Position numbers and translations under genes: made by a program. A stretch of DNA of 27,542 nucleotides. Origin: Amphimedon queenslandica (lineage: Eukaryota > Porifera > Demospongiae > Haplosclerida > Niphatidae). This document shows, one piece after another, positions 9,622 through 19,484 of this stretch (positions are counted from its first letter, which is position 1; every line of letters starts with the position of its first letter). A model generated the notes under the pieces. The model made no database searches. It was not told the DNA's origin and saw only the letters and a program-made list of their open reading frames with translations. The stretch lies in the NCBI RefSeq assembly GCF_000090795.2, contig NW_003546310.1, positions 1 to 27,542 of the forward strand. The letters are read 5' to 3'.

Positions 9622-11911
9622 ATGGCTACAAAAAGAGACATTGCTCACTCATTAAATGAAGAAATAGGTCCTGAACTCAGTGACTACATTACTTCAATTC
9701 TTGGGGACTACTTTTGTGATAAAACTAGTGGTAAACTTATCATAACAGTTCGTTTACATACTAACTGTGAACTGCTGTTAACTATTACAACATTTACATT
9801 CCATCACTTATATAAAAGCACAATATCATTATATCAAACTTAGTTATACAGTGTATTCTTTAATTGATAGAGACAGAATAAGAAGTAGAAGATATAGAAA
9901 GAGGAAGAGAAAAAGGCAGAAGTTTGTGATGAAGATATTAATCCATCACTGTTTGATCCTGAGGAGCTACAAGTATCAGATCTTGATTTTGAATCAGCAA
10001 CGCCTGATGCTCCAGCTACTTCGACTGTTCACTCTTGTCATGACATGAGGAAGGAGAAGGAAGAATTATCAAAGTTTTTGAACATAAATGTGGTTTCTGA
10101 GATAATTGCTATGCACTCTTCAGTCACTCTTACATAAAAATAGATGTGACATACAAGCCATGGCAAAGCCTGTTCAAGAGATGCTATGATAAGTCAAATG
10201 GCAGCAACATATATCATTGGGGCATTGTCAACTGGCAACCACAGGAGACAGAAAGAGAGAAAGAGGCAATTTTTTACGTTCATACATCAAGGTCATAAGG
10301 TTTGTAACTAACTATGAGTGACACAACAGAAAATTAATTATATTTTTCAACTAGATATGTAGACTAACATTTTTGGAGGTACATGCATGTGGCAAAAGCA
10401 GGTTTGAGGATATCATAAAAAACTACAAATTCAATGGATTATTACTAAGGTATGAGACTTGCAATAAAATGTTATGTACTCTTAATTTTATTAAAGTTCA
10501 TGGAAACGCTGGAAAGACACGAAGCCACGCTTCGACTTATGATGATATTCTCTGGGTTCTTGTGTACATCAGAAATTATGCTGAAGTTCATGGAATCAGT
10601 CTTCCTGGAAGAATACCTGGAATAAAAAGTTACAAAATGAGAAGTTCTTTCCATGCAGTACATCTAAAAGGCATGTATACTTAGTATGTGAAATCATGTG
10701 AAAGGCTTCATGTCAAAGCATTTGCTGAAGCAACATTCAACATGTTGTCACGACACTACCTGCTTCATTATGAAAAAATTAAGACTATATCTAATTTCTG
10801 TGCTACTTGTAAAGAGATAAGTGGACTGATTATAAGAAGTGCTAACATGCAATCAGATGATTGGTCAACTAAGTTAAGTTAGTACTGTAATGACACAAGT
10901 ATTATACTTAACATTTTCCGGTAATGCAACAGGCACTAGATCATAGAAGTCTTGCTAAAAAGGAAATAGAGTACTATAAGGATGTATTAAAGGAGGCACA
11001 ATTATTGATAAAGGGGCTGCATACTGATGCAGCAGACAATTACAATCCCCCACTAACAAGGCCACTGGCTATGCTAAATATTGCAGTACATTATAGCTTC
11101 GAATATAATCAACAGATATTTTATGATATTAAAGTGTACCTAGCTCACTTACTTTCTTAAGGTTCACCATCCTTCAAATCCACTGCAAGCATGTCCAATT
11201 ACTTTCTTGCTCCCCGGAATTGTGGTATCTTTGGAGTGTGCTGTAGAGCTATCCCTTATCAGTTTAATTTTTTGATTGACCAATCATTTGACACTGGTTA
11301 ACATAAGCATGGTACATTTTTAATTGAAGAACCATGGCTTTAATTCAGTGAATATCCATTTCAATGCTGACTAATGCACAAGACAAAATAAAAATAATAC
11401 AGTTATTTAAGTAAGTAGTATAACGCATGGACAATAATGTACCACTTTTAATGTAATTTTATTAATTTTAGTATCTTTTATGGAGACTCATGACAGGATT
11501 TAATAAGTCCATTTTGATACACTTTCTGCCTGTTGGACACAGGAAAACTGATGCTTTGGTCTTTGAAAGCAAAAGTTCCGTTAAGCAGAGGTGGACTCAT
11601 TCTATGACTTTGTCAAAGTTGTGAAACAATCATCTGCTCTTAACAAAGCCCAACCAATAGGAAGTAGCAATTGTGAACTCATTGTAGAAGCATTTGACTG
11701 GTCCAGTCACTTTGCTACATTGTTTATGAAAATAAAAGGCATCAAAAGTTATCAACACTGTGTTGTAAATGCGACCAAACCTAATTTAGTTGCAGCTGGA
11801 TGGCCCTGTCACACAATTTATTTGCTGAAAGAGGACGCTCAAATAATGCAAGATGAACTATATAGTTCAAGCATCACTTTCATTTTCATATCCTTATCCT
11901 TTGTGACTTGA
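9622..11911 (+). pseudogene. DUF7869-like transposon protein, near full length, multi-exon, decayed
   Basis: Start ATG at 9622 (MATKRDIAHSLNEEIGPEL). Exon 1 ends at a GTAAAC donor at 9731. Exon 2 (about 9902-10130) is acidic: EDINPSLFDPEELQVSD. Later exons hold ERKRQFFTFIHQGHKVC, ICRLTFLEVHACGKSRFEDI, VHGNAGKTRSH, GISLPGRIPGIKS, KTISNFCATCKEISGLIIRS, NIAVHYSFEYNQQIFY, FLAPRNCGIFGVCCRAIPYQ, NIHFNAD-stop-C, LPVGHRKTD and DWSSHFATLFMKIKGIKSYQ. This matches the full motif order I recall for DUF7869-type proteins of sponges and cnidarians, where HxHADNC-TGQNK is a conserved and perhaps catalytic core. Here the core is broken by TAA at 11372-11374. Further damage: TAG at 10682-10684, a TAA at an exon edge near 11408-11410 (CAA in relatives), and frameshifts near 11206, 11310 and 11590. 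Its function in relatives is unproven; transposase-like is the usual guess. Confidence 0.65.
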
Positions 11912-12313
11912 TTCACAATTGCACTTTGTCTATTTTTTCAACTAACATCTCTAAACTGCCTAATGACCTTGAAATTTGAAAAACTTTGTTTGTGTCCTTT
12001 CTTAGTAAAAACCTATCATATAAATTAAAAAATCCAATTCAGTCGTGATCATGTATACACAATTGTAGCATGCCCAAGTCATTGGTTTATTGTGCAATAC
12101 AGACATTAATTTTAACACTGAATAATGAATAAATTGTATAGTAATCAGTAGTACATGCCTTTACAAAACCAAACAGTGCAATGCAAGAAAAAGTGTAACT
12201 TGGCATTAAGAAAATATACAATATTAATTGTAGTCACTTACAGACACACTTGGTGATTGATGAGTAATTGTGCAAAAAAGCATATTTGTTACAGGTGTGC
12301 CTATTCTCTCTCT
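11912..12313. other. Gene-free stretch
   Basis: AT-rich DNA between the DUF7869-like pseudogene and the orphan ORF. I found no inverted repeat pairing with 9310-9620 that would mark the far end of the element. Confidence 0.45.
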
Positions 12314-12578
12314 TCAACTCCTTGTAGGAGTGACTGAAATGATATCTTCTGATTGTGACACCAGCGCTGATGGTATTCCCTTTTCACATAAATCCTTTTT
12401 AAACAATTCAACTTCATTCCTTGAGTTGATGTACTTTTTCAGAATGCCTTGACAGGTACCCTTACAAGTGACTAATGGCAACTTCAAGCATTTAACGACT
12501 TCTTCACTTGAGTAATTTTCTAAAATTAACTTCTTCAATGCTAACACTAGTTCAGACATAACCATAGGGCGCCTTTTG
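12314..12578 (-). CDS. Orphan small ORF, hypothetical
   Basis: An open stretch of about 90 codons on the minus strand: NKRRPMVMSELVLALKKLIL, then EEVVKCLKLPLVTCKGTCQG, ILKKYINSRNEVELFKKD and KGIPSALVSQSEDI. The composition is protein-like (amphipathic helices, Cys pair in TCKGTC), unlike random ORFs here. The first five residues of the open frame come from a neighbouring MITE-like repeat, so the real 5' end is lost or spliced. I do not recognise a family. It could be the N-terminal exon of one of the transposon proteins nearby. Confidence 0.35.
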
Positions 12579-12735
12579 TTGAGGGCTTTAAATTTCATGG
12601 ATTTTTATATCACGGATTTAAGTTTTGCAAATTTATGCCTTGTGCCATCTTGTACCATATTAATTTCAATTTTGCATAAGTAATTTTTGCAAATCATTAA
12701 AAAAATGCAAAATCCACAAAACTCATAGCCCTCAA
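12579..12735. mobile_element. MITE-like inverted-repeat element, about 157 bp
   Basis: The ends start TTGAGGGCT inward on both strands (12579-12605 and 12709-12735), with 22 of 27 bp matching, both reaching TGGATTTT. The interior is AT-rich and partly self-complementary. No clear target duplication is visible. It caps the 5' side of the orphan minus ORF. Confidence 0.45.
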
Positions 12736-13535
12736 AAAAAGTACCCTACAGAATATCCTTGAAAAAACCCTGTTTAGGTGAAGTATCATTTTTATAAAGA
12801 AAGGGGTATATATCTAATTTTGTGAAACTTCAGCCATCACTTTAAGATGAGCTTTAAGTCAAGAAACAGCAGAGATGAGGGACATAAACAGGTGGGTCAA
12901 GAAAGGATTGTTTCACTTGACCTTTGTCACATGACACGGAAATGCGTTATAGCATCCGTTCATATGATTAATCACAGTAATTAAATTCCCTTGTGCTACA
13001 CAAAGGCCTAGTTTGTCTCCAGACCCTTCTTTCTCTCTCGGAAGAAGCTAGGCCGAGACTATCACAGATAAAGAAAAATTACCTTTCCAACGATATCATG
13101 CTTTTGACAATCTATAGTAAAGTTTGGACTTTAGGGATGCTGCTTGGAATATGCCTCTGATATACAAGTACAGATGACAAGCCATACTAAGTTATTTTCA
13201 AGGCTTTTCTGATGCCCGTTCACATAGTAAATGAAACCACGCCAACCACATAAAACCACACCCAAATCAATTATTAAACAGGGAATGAAGAAAGGAGCGC
13301 TTTTGACATGTCTCCCCACCCAGACCATTCCCCAGCCTAGTCATTAAGGTGGACGGCAGGGAAGTGTCTGTTATTTTGGCTTACTTGGCCTTGTTCCGAA
13401 GAGGCCATAGAAATTGGCTGTGTTGTCACAATTTTATCACGTGTAGTGGCAGGAGTAGAAGGACGTAAAAAAAGCATTTTGCCACGTGTTTTATTTAAGT
13501 GACAGCAGCAATAAAAATGGAGGGGAAACCTTTTT
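12736..13535. other. Gene-free stretch with one hairpin
   Basis: No coding pattern on either strand. A hairpin of GGCCTAG (13005-13011) and CTAGGCC (13048-13054) encloses a second small CTTC/GAAG stem. A related CAGCCTAGT stands at 13333-13341, possibly the other end of an old repeat unit. Confidence 0.4.
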
Positions 13536-15560
13536 ATATTTTACATTAAATGACGAGCAGACTCTCTGTATGACCACATTATTGATGGCAAAAATGTGTT
13601 CTGTATTTTACCAAATGGAAATGGCAAAACCGCATGTTTTACATGTTTGCCTAAAGCATTTGACTTCATCTCCATAAAATGATGATGACTGCAAGTCAAG
13701 AATAATTGTAATTAGAAATGTGATTGTAGGATACATTGTTGCAGATGACGAAAAAGAGATGAGTGGTATGACAAAAGGAAAATTTAGTATTGTTATAATG
13801 AGTGCAGAGATGCTCATGAGGAAGTGGAGAAGAGTATTTCTATGAAACAAAATTTCTCAAAGAAGGGTCATTGGACTTGTAGTTGATGAAGCACATTGTG
13901 TTGTGAAATGGTAATTAAGTCTTTATGCTAGACTTTATTTTAATTATTTTTATTTTTATTTAAAATTGTAGGGGATTGAGTTTTTCAGACTGTTTCACCA
14001 GAATAGAAGAAATAAGGAGGTTAATTGAGAGAACCATGAGAATAAAGACTTAGACAGCTACAGTAACAAATGACCTTAGGTAAAAAGTTTCAGCACTGTT
14101 GCGTATGATAGATCCTTATTTCATTGCTTTTTCTCCAGATAAAGGTAAAGTTCACTATCCTGTTCATGGAGTTCAAGGAGACTATAATGTGGAATGTCGC
14201 CTTATTGGTAATGCGGCAGCGTTACTAAGTAGCATTCATCCCCAAACAAATGGCTGTCACAACTTTTGCAGCCTTGCTATACCGGAAAAACAAGCTCTTA
14301 TGCTTGCCAGACTTCTTAGAGGACTTTATCTTGACCTGAGGACTCCAATGGTATCCCTAGCGGCTCTACACCTTGACTAAGAGGAAAGTCAAAAATTGGC
14401 AAACCAGCCGTTTCGTTCAGCCACCTTTTTTCATCATCATTGGCATCATTTGTCAGTCCAGTTGTCGGTCAATATCTTGATTTTGCCTAGTGATAGATAG
14501 AAGGATAACTCTCATACCATTCTATTTCAACAGTATGCGCAGGTCCTGGCCTTTTAGAAACTTCAAGAGAGGAAAAAGTTATACAGTGACTGCTTGATTG
14601 TACCGCATGCTGCCAATTAGTTAAGTATAATGAAGCATGTGCCCTAAAATTTGGGTGTGGTTGCGCATGCTCAGAGCTGCAGCTCTAGAAGAAGCAATTT
14701 CTTTTTTTACCTAGCTTTGCTTGGAATCACCTGTAATACCTTAGTGGAAGTTTCCAGCTTAGTGAAGGTAATATTAAAATGTTAATGTTTTATCAATCCT
14801 GATCTTATTTTATTTTGAAAAACAAACAATTAATGCTTAGTATGATATGCAATGATAGCATGAACTTGACAATAGCCTGGAAGAACAGGAAAATTGCCAC
14901 AGAAATGCTACAAAAATAAATGCTAAGCTCAGAGCTTCTTGAACAGGGACTTGTGTCAAGACTAGTATTATTTTCACTTGTCGTGAGTATAGTCGATATT
15001 CCTTCAAGTTCAGCATATGTATTCAATCAGTACTGTCACTCATAAATGCTGTAAAGTCATAACAATGATAGTAATAAGAAAGAAAATTATTGTTTGTGTA
15101 AAATCAACAAGTGTCAAATGGGACCAAAGTTTACAGATCCACCAGGTGCTTTGGAATTACTAGCTGAACACAGGCTTATAGACATGTATTTTAAAGGGAC
15201 TCAGTCAGCAATAAACAATGTCATTTTAAAAAATTTTACTTCGCCTCCCCGTTTACATATTTTTATTTGTGCTGTTGCCCTTGGTATGGGGTCGATCACT
15301 CAGGTATATCAACAATTACTATTTGGGTGCTCCTTCTGATATTGAAATGTGTATCCAGGATCACTGTTCAATTCTGCTTCATTGCTCAAGCCCTGCTCCA
15401 GAGCTAGGCTGGATTATTGCTCCAATACAAGTATATGCAGAAGAAATGTCCTTATTCAGGATTTTGATAAAACTGCTTCTGCCATAAAAGAGGTTGTGAG
15501 TATTGTGATACATGTCTTATGACTTGTAAATGCGAAAGTGGCAAAAGAAAGTTGTACATT
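13536..15560 (+). pseudogene. RecQ-like DEAH-box helicase (copy A), split by R1 copy 3
   Basis: Helicase landmarks in order: LYDHIIDGKNVFCILP leading into Walker A GNGKT (13617-13631) and CFTCLPKAFDF; SIVIMSAEMLMRKW; motif II VVDEAHCVVKW with DEAH at 13885-13896; a 61-bp intron at 13911-13971; FSDCFTRIEEIRRLIE; a decayed motif III; LLRMIDPYFIAFSPDKGKVH. R1 copy 3 (14205-15116) then interrupts. The gene resumes with FTDPPGALELLAEHRLIDMY, motif V-like AVALGMG, a frameshift, GAPSDIEMCIQ (motif VI region, arginine finger lost), and a Cys-rich RGCEYCDTCLMTCKC near 15491-15535 that fits the RecQ zinc-binding domain. Several stops and frameshifts show it is dead. Walker A survives here but not in copy B; both share the intron position after DEAHCVVKW. 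Confidence 0.8.
14205..15116 (+). repeat. R1 dispersed repeat, copy 3, inside the RecQ-like gene, lacking the palindrome
   Basis: The hairpin end is at 14207-14226 (GGTAATGCGGCAGCGTTACT) next to a host A at 14204. Similarity to copies 2 and 4 continues to 'aaaatcaacaagtgtca' near 15116, then stops about 90 bp before the palindrome would begin. The host reading frame picks up directly after. So this copy is truncated on the palindrome side only. Confidence 0.85.
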
Positions 15561-15856
15561 TTTTATAATTTCATGCCAATAACGTTTGGATTAACCAAAT
15601 GATTTTTAAATTTAATTGCTGTAAATGACTCTATTATTTAAATATTAATAATTATCATTATTTAGCTAATCTTGTTTCAATCTATTGCATATAATAACAA
15701 CTAGCAATAAATATAGTTTATTCCTTCATAAATCTTTATGTTCCACCATCGACTTCTTTAGTGTGTCCTTATCAATCATTAAAATAACAGTTCTCTGTAT
15801 ACCACTGTAAAGGTCTATGCAGTGATACTGTCTCTGATTATCTTTAAAAAAACTTT

Positions 15857-18132
15857 ATTTTCGATTCACTCTTGGATTATTAGATTCATATCCTCCGAAC
15901 CAGGAAATGTATGTTAGTTCATGCAGAATACCACGACATTTCCCAGCACGCTTTAGAGCAGCTAAAAATTTGTTAGCCACAAGGTTTGCCACACCCAGTT
16001 TACATAGTCAATTCAAATGCTCTATGTAGAGATCTCAGGGAATATTTCAGCCCAGTATGCCATTAGAGTTAATACATCTACTCCATAATAACTCTTCCCT
16101 TTGCCTTTGTGAAAGGACATAATGGTATAGGTAAAGTTAACAGAGACCTTCTATTGCATAATTCCTTTTCTGCCTGCTTCTAAATATCAACATAAGATAT
16201 CTGCAGCATCTGAGTATCCAGTTTCCATCCGCTTCTTTCAGGGAATCAGAAAACTCGATGTACATTAATCCAAAGGTGAACAGTTCACAACTATATTTGT
16301 ACACTTTGTCTTCCGGGGATTTGGGGCTTTTTGTTGATTTTTTCCTCTCATTATAGCATGGTTTAGGATAGACAAAACTCTGTGTAATTTCTAATGTTAT
16401 TTGCTGCGTTTGTTTTTCTTAACTCTTCATCCTGAACACATAAATTGTCATGAAGCATATGGTGGCAAGAGACACGATTCATCTTCATATAATGCTTTGC
16501 AGCAGCAACAATGTATGACTCCAAAACAGTTATCAGGAATTTGTGTGATGCATTGAAGTCAGCATCCACACTTGTGAAAATATTGCAACGATAAATTTAG
16601 TTTTGCAACTGGAATTTGTCTGCTAAACTCTTGGCATTGTAAAACTTATTCCAGATAACAAATTTACGATGCACATGAACTTTAAAAATGATTACTTAAT
16701 GAAACATTGACGCATATATTTCAATCTTTGTAAAATTGTAACAAATTTATTAGCAGCCTACATTGCATGAGTAAAGGTGGGTTTGCAAGGAGTACAATAA
16801 GGATTTATAGGCTGACTCAGTGTCATATTGTAAACCAGCCATACATAATGAATGATCATATACCTCTTGTAGACATTTCTTTGCATGCCAATCCTCACAT
16901 ACTGGATGAACTTTATTGAGTTGTATGAGTAATGTGATGCTATTTTGGCGACATTCTATTGTAGTTTCTTCTCTTTTCCGTGTCAGCATGTCTCCCTTAA
17001 ACAAAACCTTGTGGACCTCATCTGCTGGTATTGGTTTTTTGTAACACAGTCTACAGCTTCAAATGCAATCTGTGGAAGATATTTATGAATTTCTTCCATA
17101 ATATTTATCATGCAATCTATCTCGTTCTCATTCTCTAAATTAAGCCCTAAAGGTATCTCAAACATATATGCAGATAAATTTGTACACTTAAAGTGTACTT
17201 TGCATAATGTTTCAGATTTTTGAGAAATTTCTTGTGTGTTCATAAGGCAAATGCTGGATGAAGGCATCATGAAAAGTAGTTTCAACATACGGCAAATTCT
17301 TTGCCAATACATGACTAATTCACTAAAATTATAAGCCAAAATCTGATAACCAGTACTAGATGGCAGCATCAAATGAAGAGGTAATTTCTTAGCAGGAACA
17401 CTGAGGTACAAATTAGGATCATCTGATGCACCGGATAAGTCAATCCCATCTTTAGTAGCACAAATGTAAAAAAATGAAGCGATTTAGTAGCGTGATCTAT
17501 TATTCGTGATCAAGGCTTTACTTTTCATCCAAATTACGACCAATACTCCTGAAACCATTCCATGCCACTTCATTAACTTTATGCATCTCATCACCAATTA
17601 GCTGACAGACATCATCTGTAAAATTTAAAGCATTGCTACATACTATCTGAACAAAACAATGAACACACCTGACAAATTAGAGAAAGATGGTGGTGGTGTG
17701 CTATCATTTCTATCACAATCATAATCGCTGTCAATGTATATGTCATCATTGACTTGTCTTGATTAGCTATGTGAACCTCCTGCACTAACTAAAGTGATTG
17801 GTAAGTACATATTAACAGTAGCTTACATTTAATAATAGATCTTCCAGTACATTAGTTTCTTTATTGTTAATACATTTATCTTCCTCTAACTCAAAACGTG
17901 TACATTCATCTTCCTCTAACTCACAACCTGTAGACATCTAAATAAATCCCAAATGTAAAAAATTGGTAATAAGGTATTATTGTACATACTATATTTGTTG
18001 TTGGACATGATGGAGTCATGCTATCCTTCCATATCAAAAATTTCTCACTAAAACCATCAATTAGCAAAAAGGTAGCATTTCTGCTAACTGATAAATAACA
18101 TTGGCTTTTGTACTTAATCGCAAATCTGCATT
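15857..18132 (-). pseudogene. DUF6589-like transposon-associated protein
   Basis: Inferred minus-strand exons: 18132-17992 (SQCYLSVSRNATFLLIDGF, ending in a GTATGT donor); 17937-17827 (MSTGCELEEDECTRF, acidic); 17762-17690 (DDIYIDSDYDCDRNDSTPPP); 17616-17520 (DDVCQLIGDEMHKVNEVAWN); 17450-16750, with LPLHLMLPSSTGYQILAYNF, IPADEVHKVLFKGDMLTRKR, ETTIECRQNS and CEDWHAKKCL (EDWH at 16885-16896); 16569-16200, with VDADFNASHKFLITVLESYI, VYKYSCELFTFGLMYIEFSD and EADGNWILRCCRYLMLIF; then DLYIEHLN near 16020. I recall this order (GDxLTRKRxE, ECRQNS, EDWHAKKC, YIEFxDSIKEGDG, DLHMEHLNRLCK) from metazoan DUF6589-type proteins. It is broken by a shift in an A-run near 17040, another near 16380, and stops. 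It converges with RecQ copy A. The function of the family is unknown. Confidence 0.65.
17866..17925. repeat. In-frame 30-bp tandem duplication in the DUF6589-like exon
   Basis: Codons CELEEDECTR are followed by FELEEDKCIN. The 30-nt units share TGAGTTAGAGGAAGAT and TGTA. Unlike the 19-bp duplication at 9125, this one keeps the frame and doubles an acidic Cys-containing segment. Confidence 0.75.
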
Positions 18133-18285
18133 ACAATGCAATCAGGTTTTTTTTGTTATTCAGTTGGGTATTCATCGCATCACAATTATGTTTGTAAAAA
18201 AAGCACTTGAATAACATTCAATTTATAATGACATTGCTATTTCAATCTATTGTGTTTCATTCCAGATTTCCAGTTGCCATGAGCA

Positions 18286-19456
18286 TTAGTAACGTGGTAG
18301 CGTTACTAAGTAGGATTCACCCCCTAAACAAAACGGCTGCCACGACTTTTGCAGCCTTGCTATACCAGGAAAATGAGCTCCATACTTACCAGACTTCTTA
18401 GAGGACCTCATCTTGACCAGAGGACTCCATTGGTACCAATAGTGTGGCTCTAAACCTAGTCTAAGCTGTTTTGTTCAGCCACCTTTTTGTCATCATCATC
18501 ATCATCAAGAAAGTCCTGGCAATTCAGTTGGCAAGCTATATCTCGATTTTGACTCTTGCTCTAAGTATAAGTCTTACACCACTCTATTCCAATAGTCTAT
18601 GCGCGGATCCATGTCCCCTAAAATCGTTCTCCAAGATAAAAAAAAGTGATGTTATGACTGCTGTATCAGGCAGCTTACCTCCTGTCAATATTTTGTTTAT
18701 TATAGAAGCATGTGCTCCAAAATTTGGGTGTGGTCACGCATGCTCAGAACTCAGAACTGGGAACAACAAGTATTTTACCTAGCTAAAGACTAGCTATGCT
18801 TGGAGTCAAATTGCAATACTTAGTGGAGGTTTTCCAGCTAAAAGAAGGTATTAATCTTACATATTCTTTTATCAAGTGTTTAATGAATTATTTCATTAAA
18901 AAAAACAATTAATGTTACAATAATTCAATGATTATGACTTTGACATCAGGAAGAACAGGAATAGATAGCTAGGAAAGATGGAGCTTCTTGAACAAGGATT
19001 CAAGTCAAGACTATAGTATTAATTTCACTTGTCATCAGTATAGTAGATATTCTTTCAGCATATCTATTTCAGGCTGTGACTGCTGTCTCTCATAAATGCT
19101 GTAAAGTCATAACACTAATAAAGAAAGTTATTGTTTGTGTAAAATCAACAAGTATCACAGTTGCAACTAAAACATATAAATAATATAAAAAAATGAACAC
19201 AAACAAGAACATAAAAAATTTAAAGAACAAGCCTGAGTAGGATTCCAAATGACCAACGAAAATACAAAATGAAAATCCTACTCTCGTGACGCAAATTCTA
19301 CTCTACATTGCAAGGTGATTCATATGTTTTACATAATAACATTAAAAGTACAATGTAGAGTAGAATTTGCATCACAAGAGTAGGATTTTCATTTTGTATT
19401 TTTGTTGGTCGTTCGGAATCCTACTCAGGCTTGTTTTTTAAATTTTTTATGTTCTT
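18286..19456 (+). repeat. R1 dispersed repeat, copy 4 (full length)
   Basis: The hairpin AGTAACGTGGTAGCGTTACT is at 18288-18307, next to a host A at 18285. The tcatcatcatcatcatcaag microsatellite is at 18489-18508 and the 'cttcttgaacaaggat' block near 18985. The right-hand end is the palindrome at 19205-19456, after which similarity to copy 2 is lost. The flanks show no target duplication. It begins about 150 bp upstream of the first recognised exon of the DUF6589-like gene. Confidence 0.85.
19205..19456. repeat. 252-bp palindrome at the end of R1 copy 4
   Basis: Arms of 106 bp (19205-19310 and 19351-19456) with a 40-bp spacer. They differ at only six positions, all transitions. Five of the six are CG in one arm against TG or CA in the other. 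The outer limits coincide with the loss of similarity to copy 2. Confidence 0.9.
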
Positions 19457-19484
19457 AAACTGTTTCTGTTCTTCCACAAAGACC

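Noticed and set aside
13005..13054. Hairpin as a transcription terminator or ncRNA
   Set aside because: The 7-bp stem is isolated, there is no neighbouring gene end, and rho-independent terminators are not expected in animal DNA.
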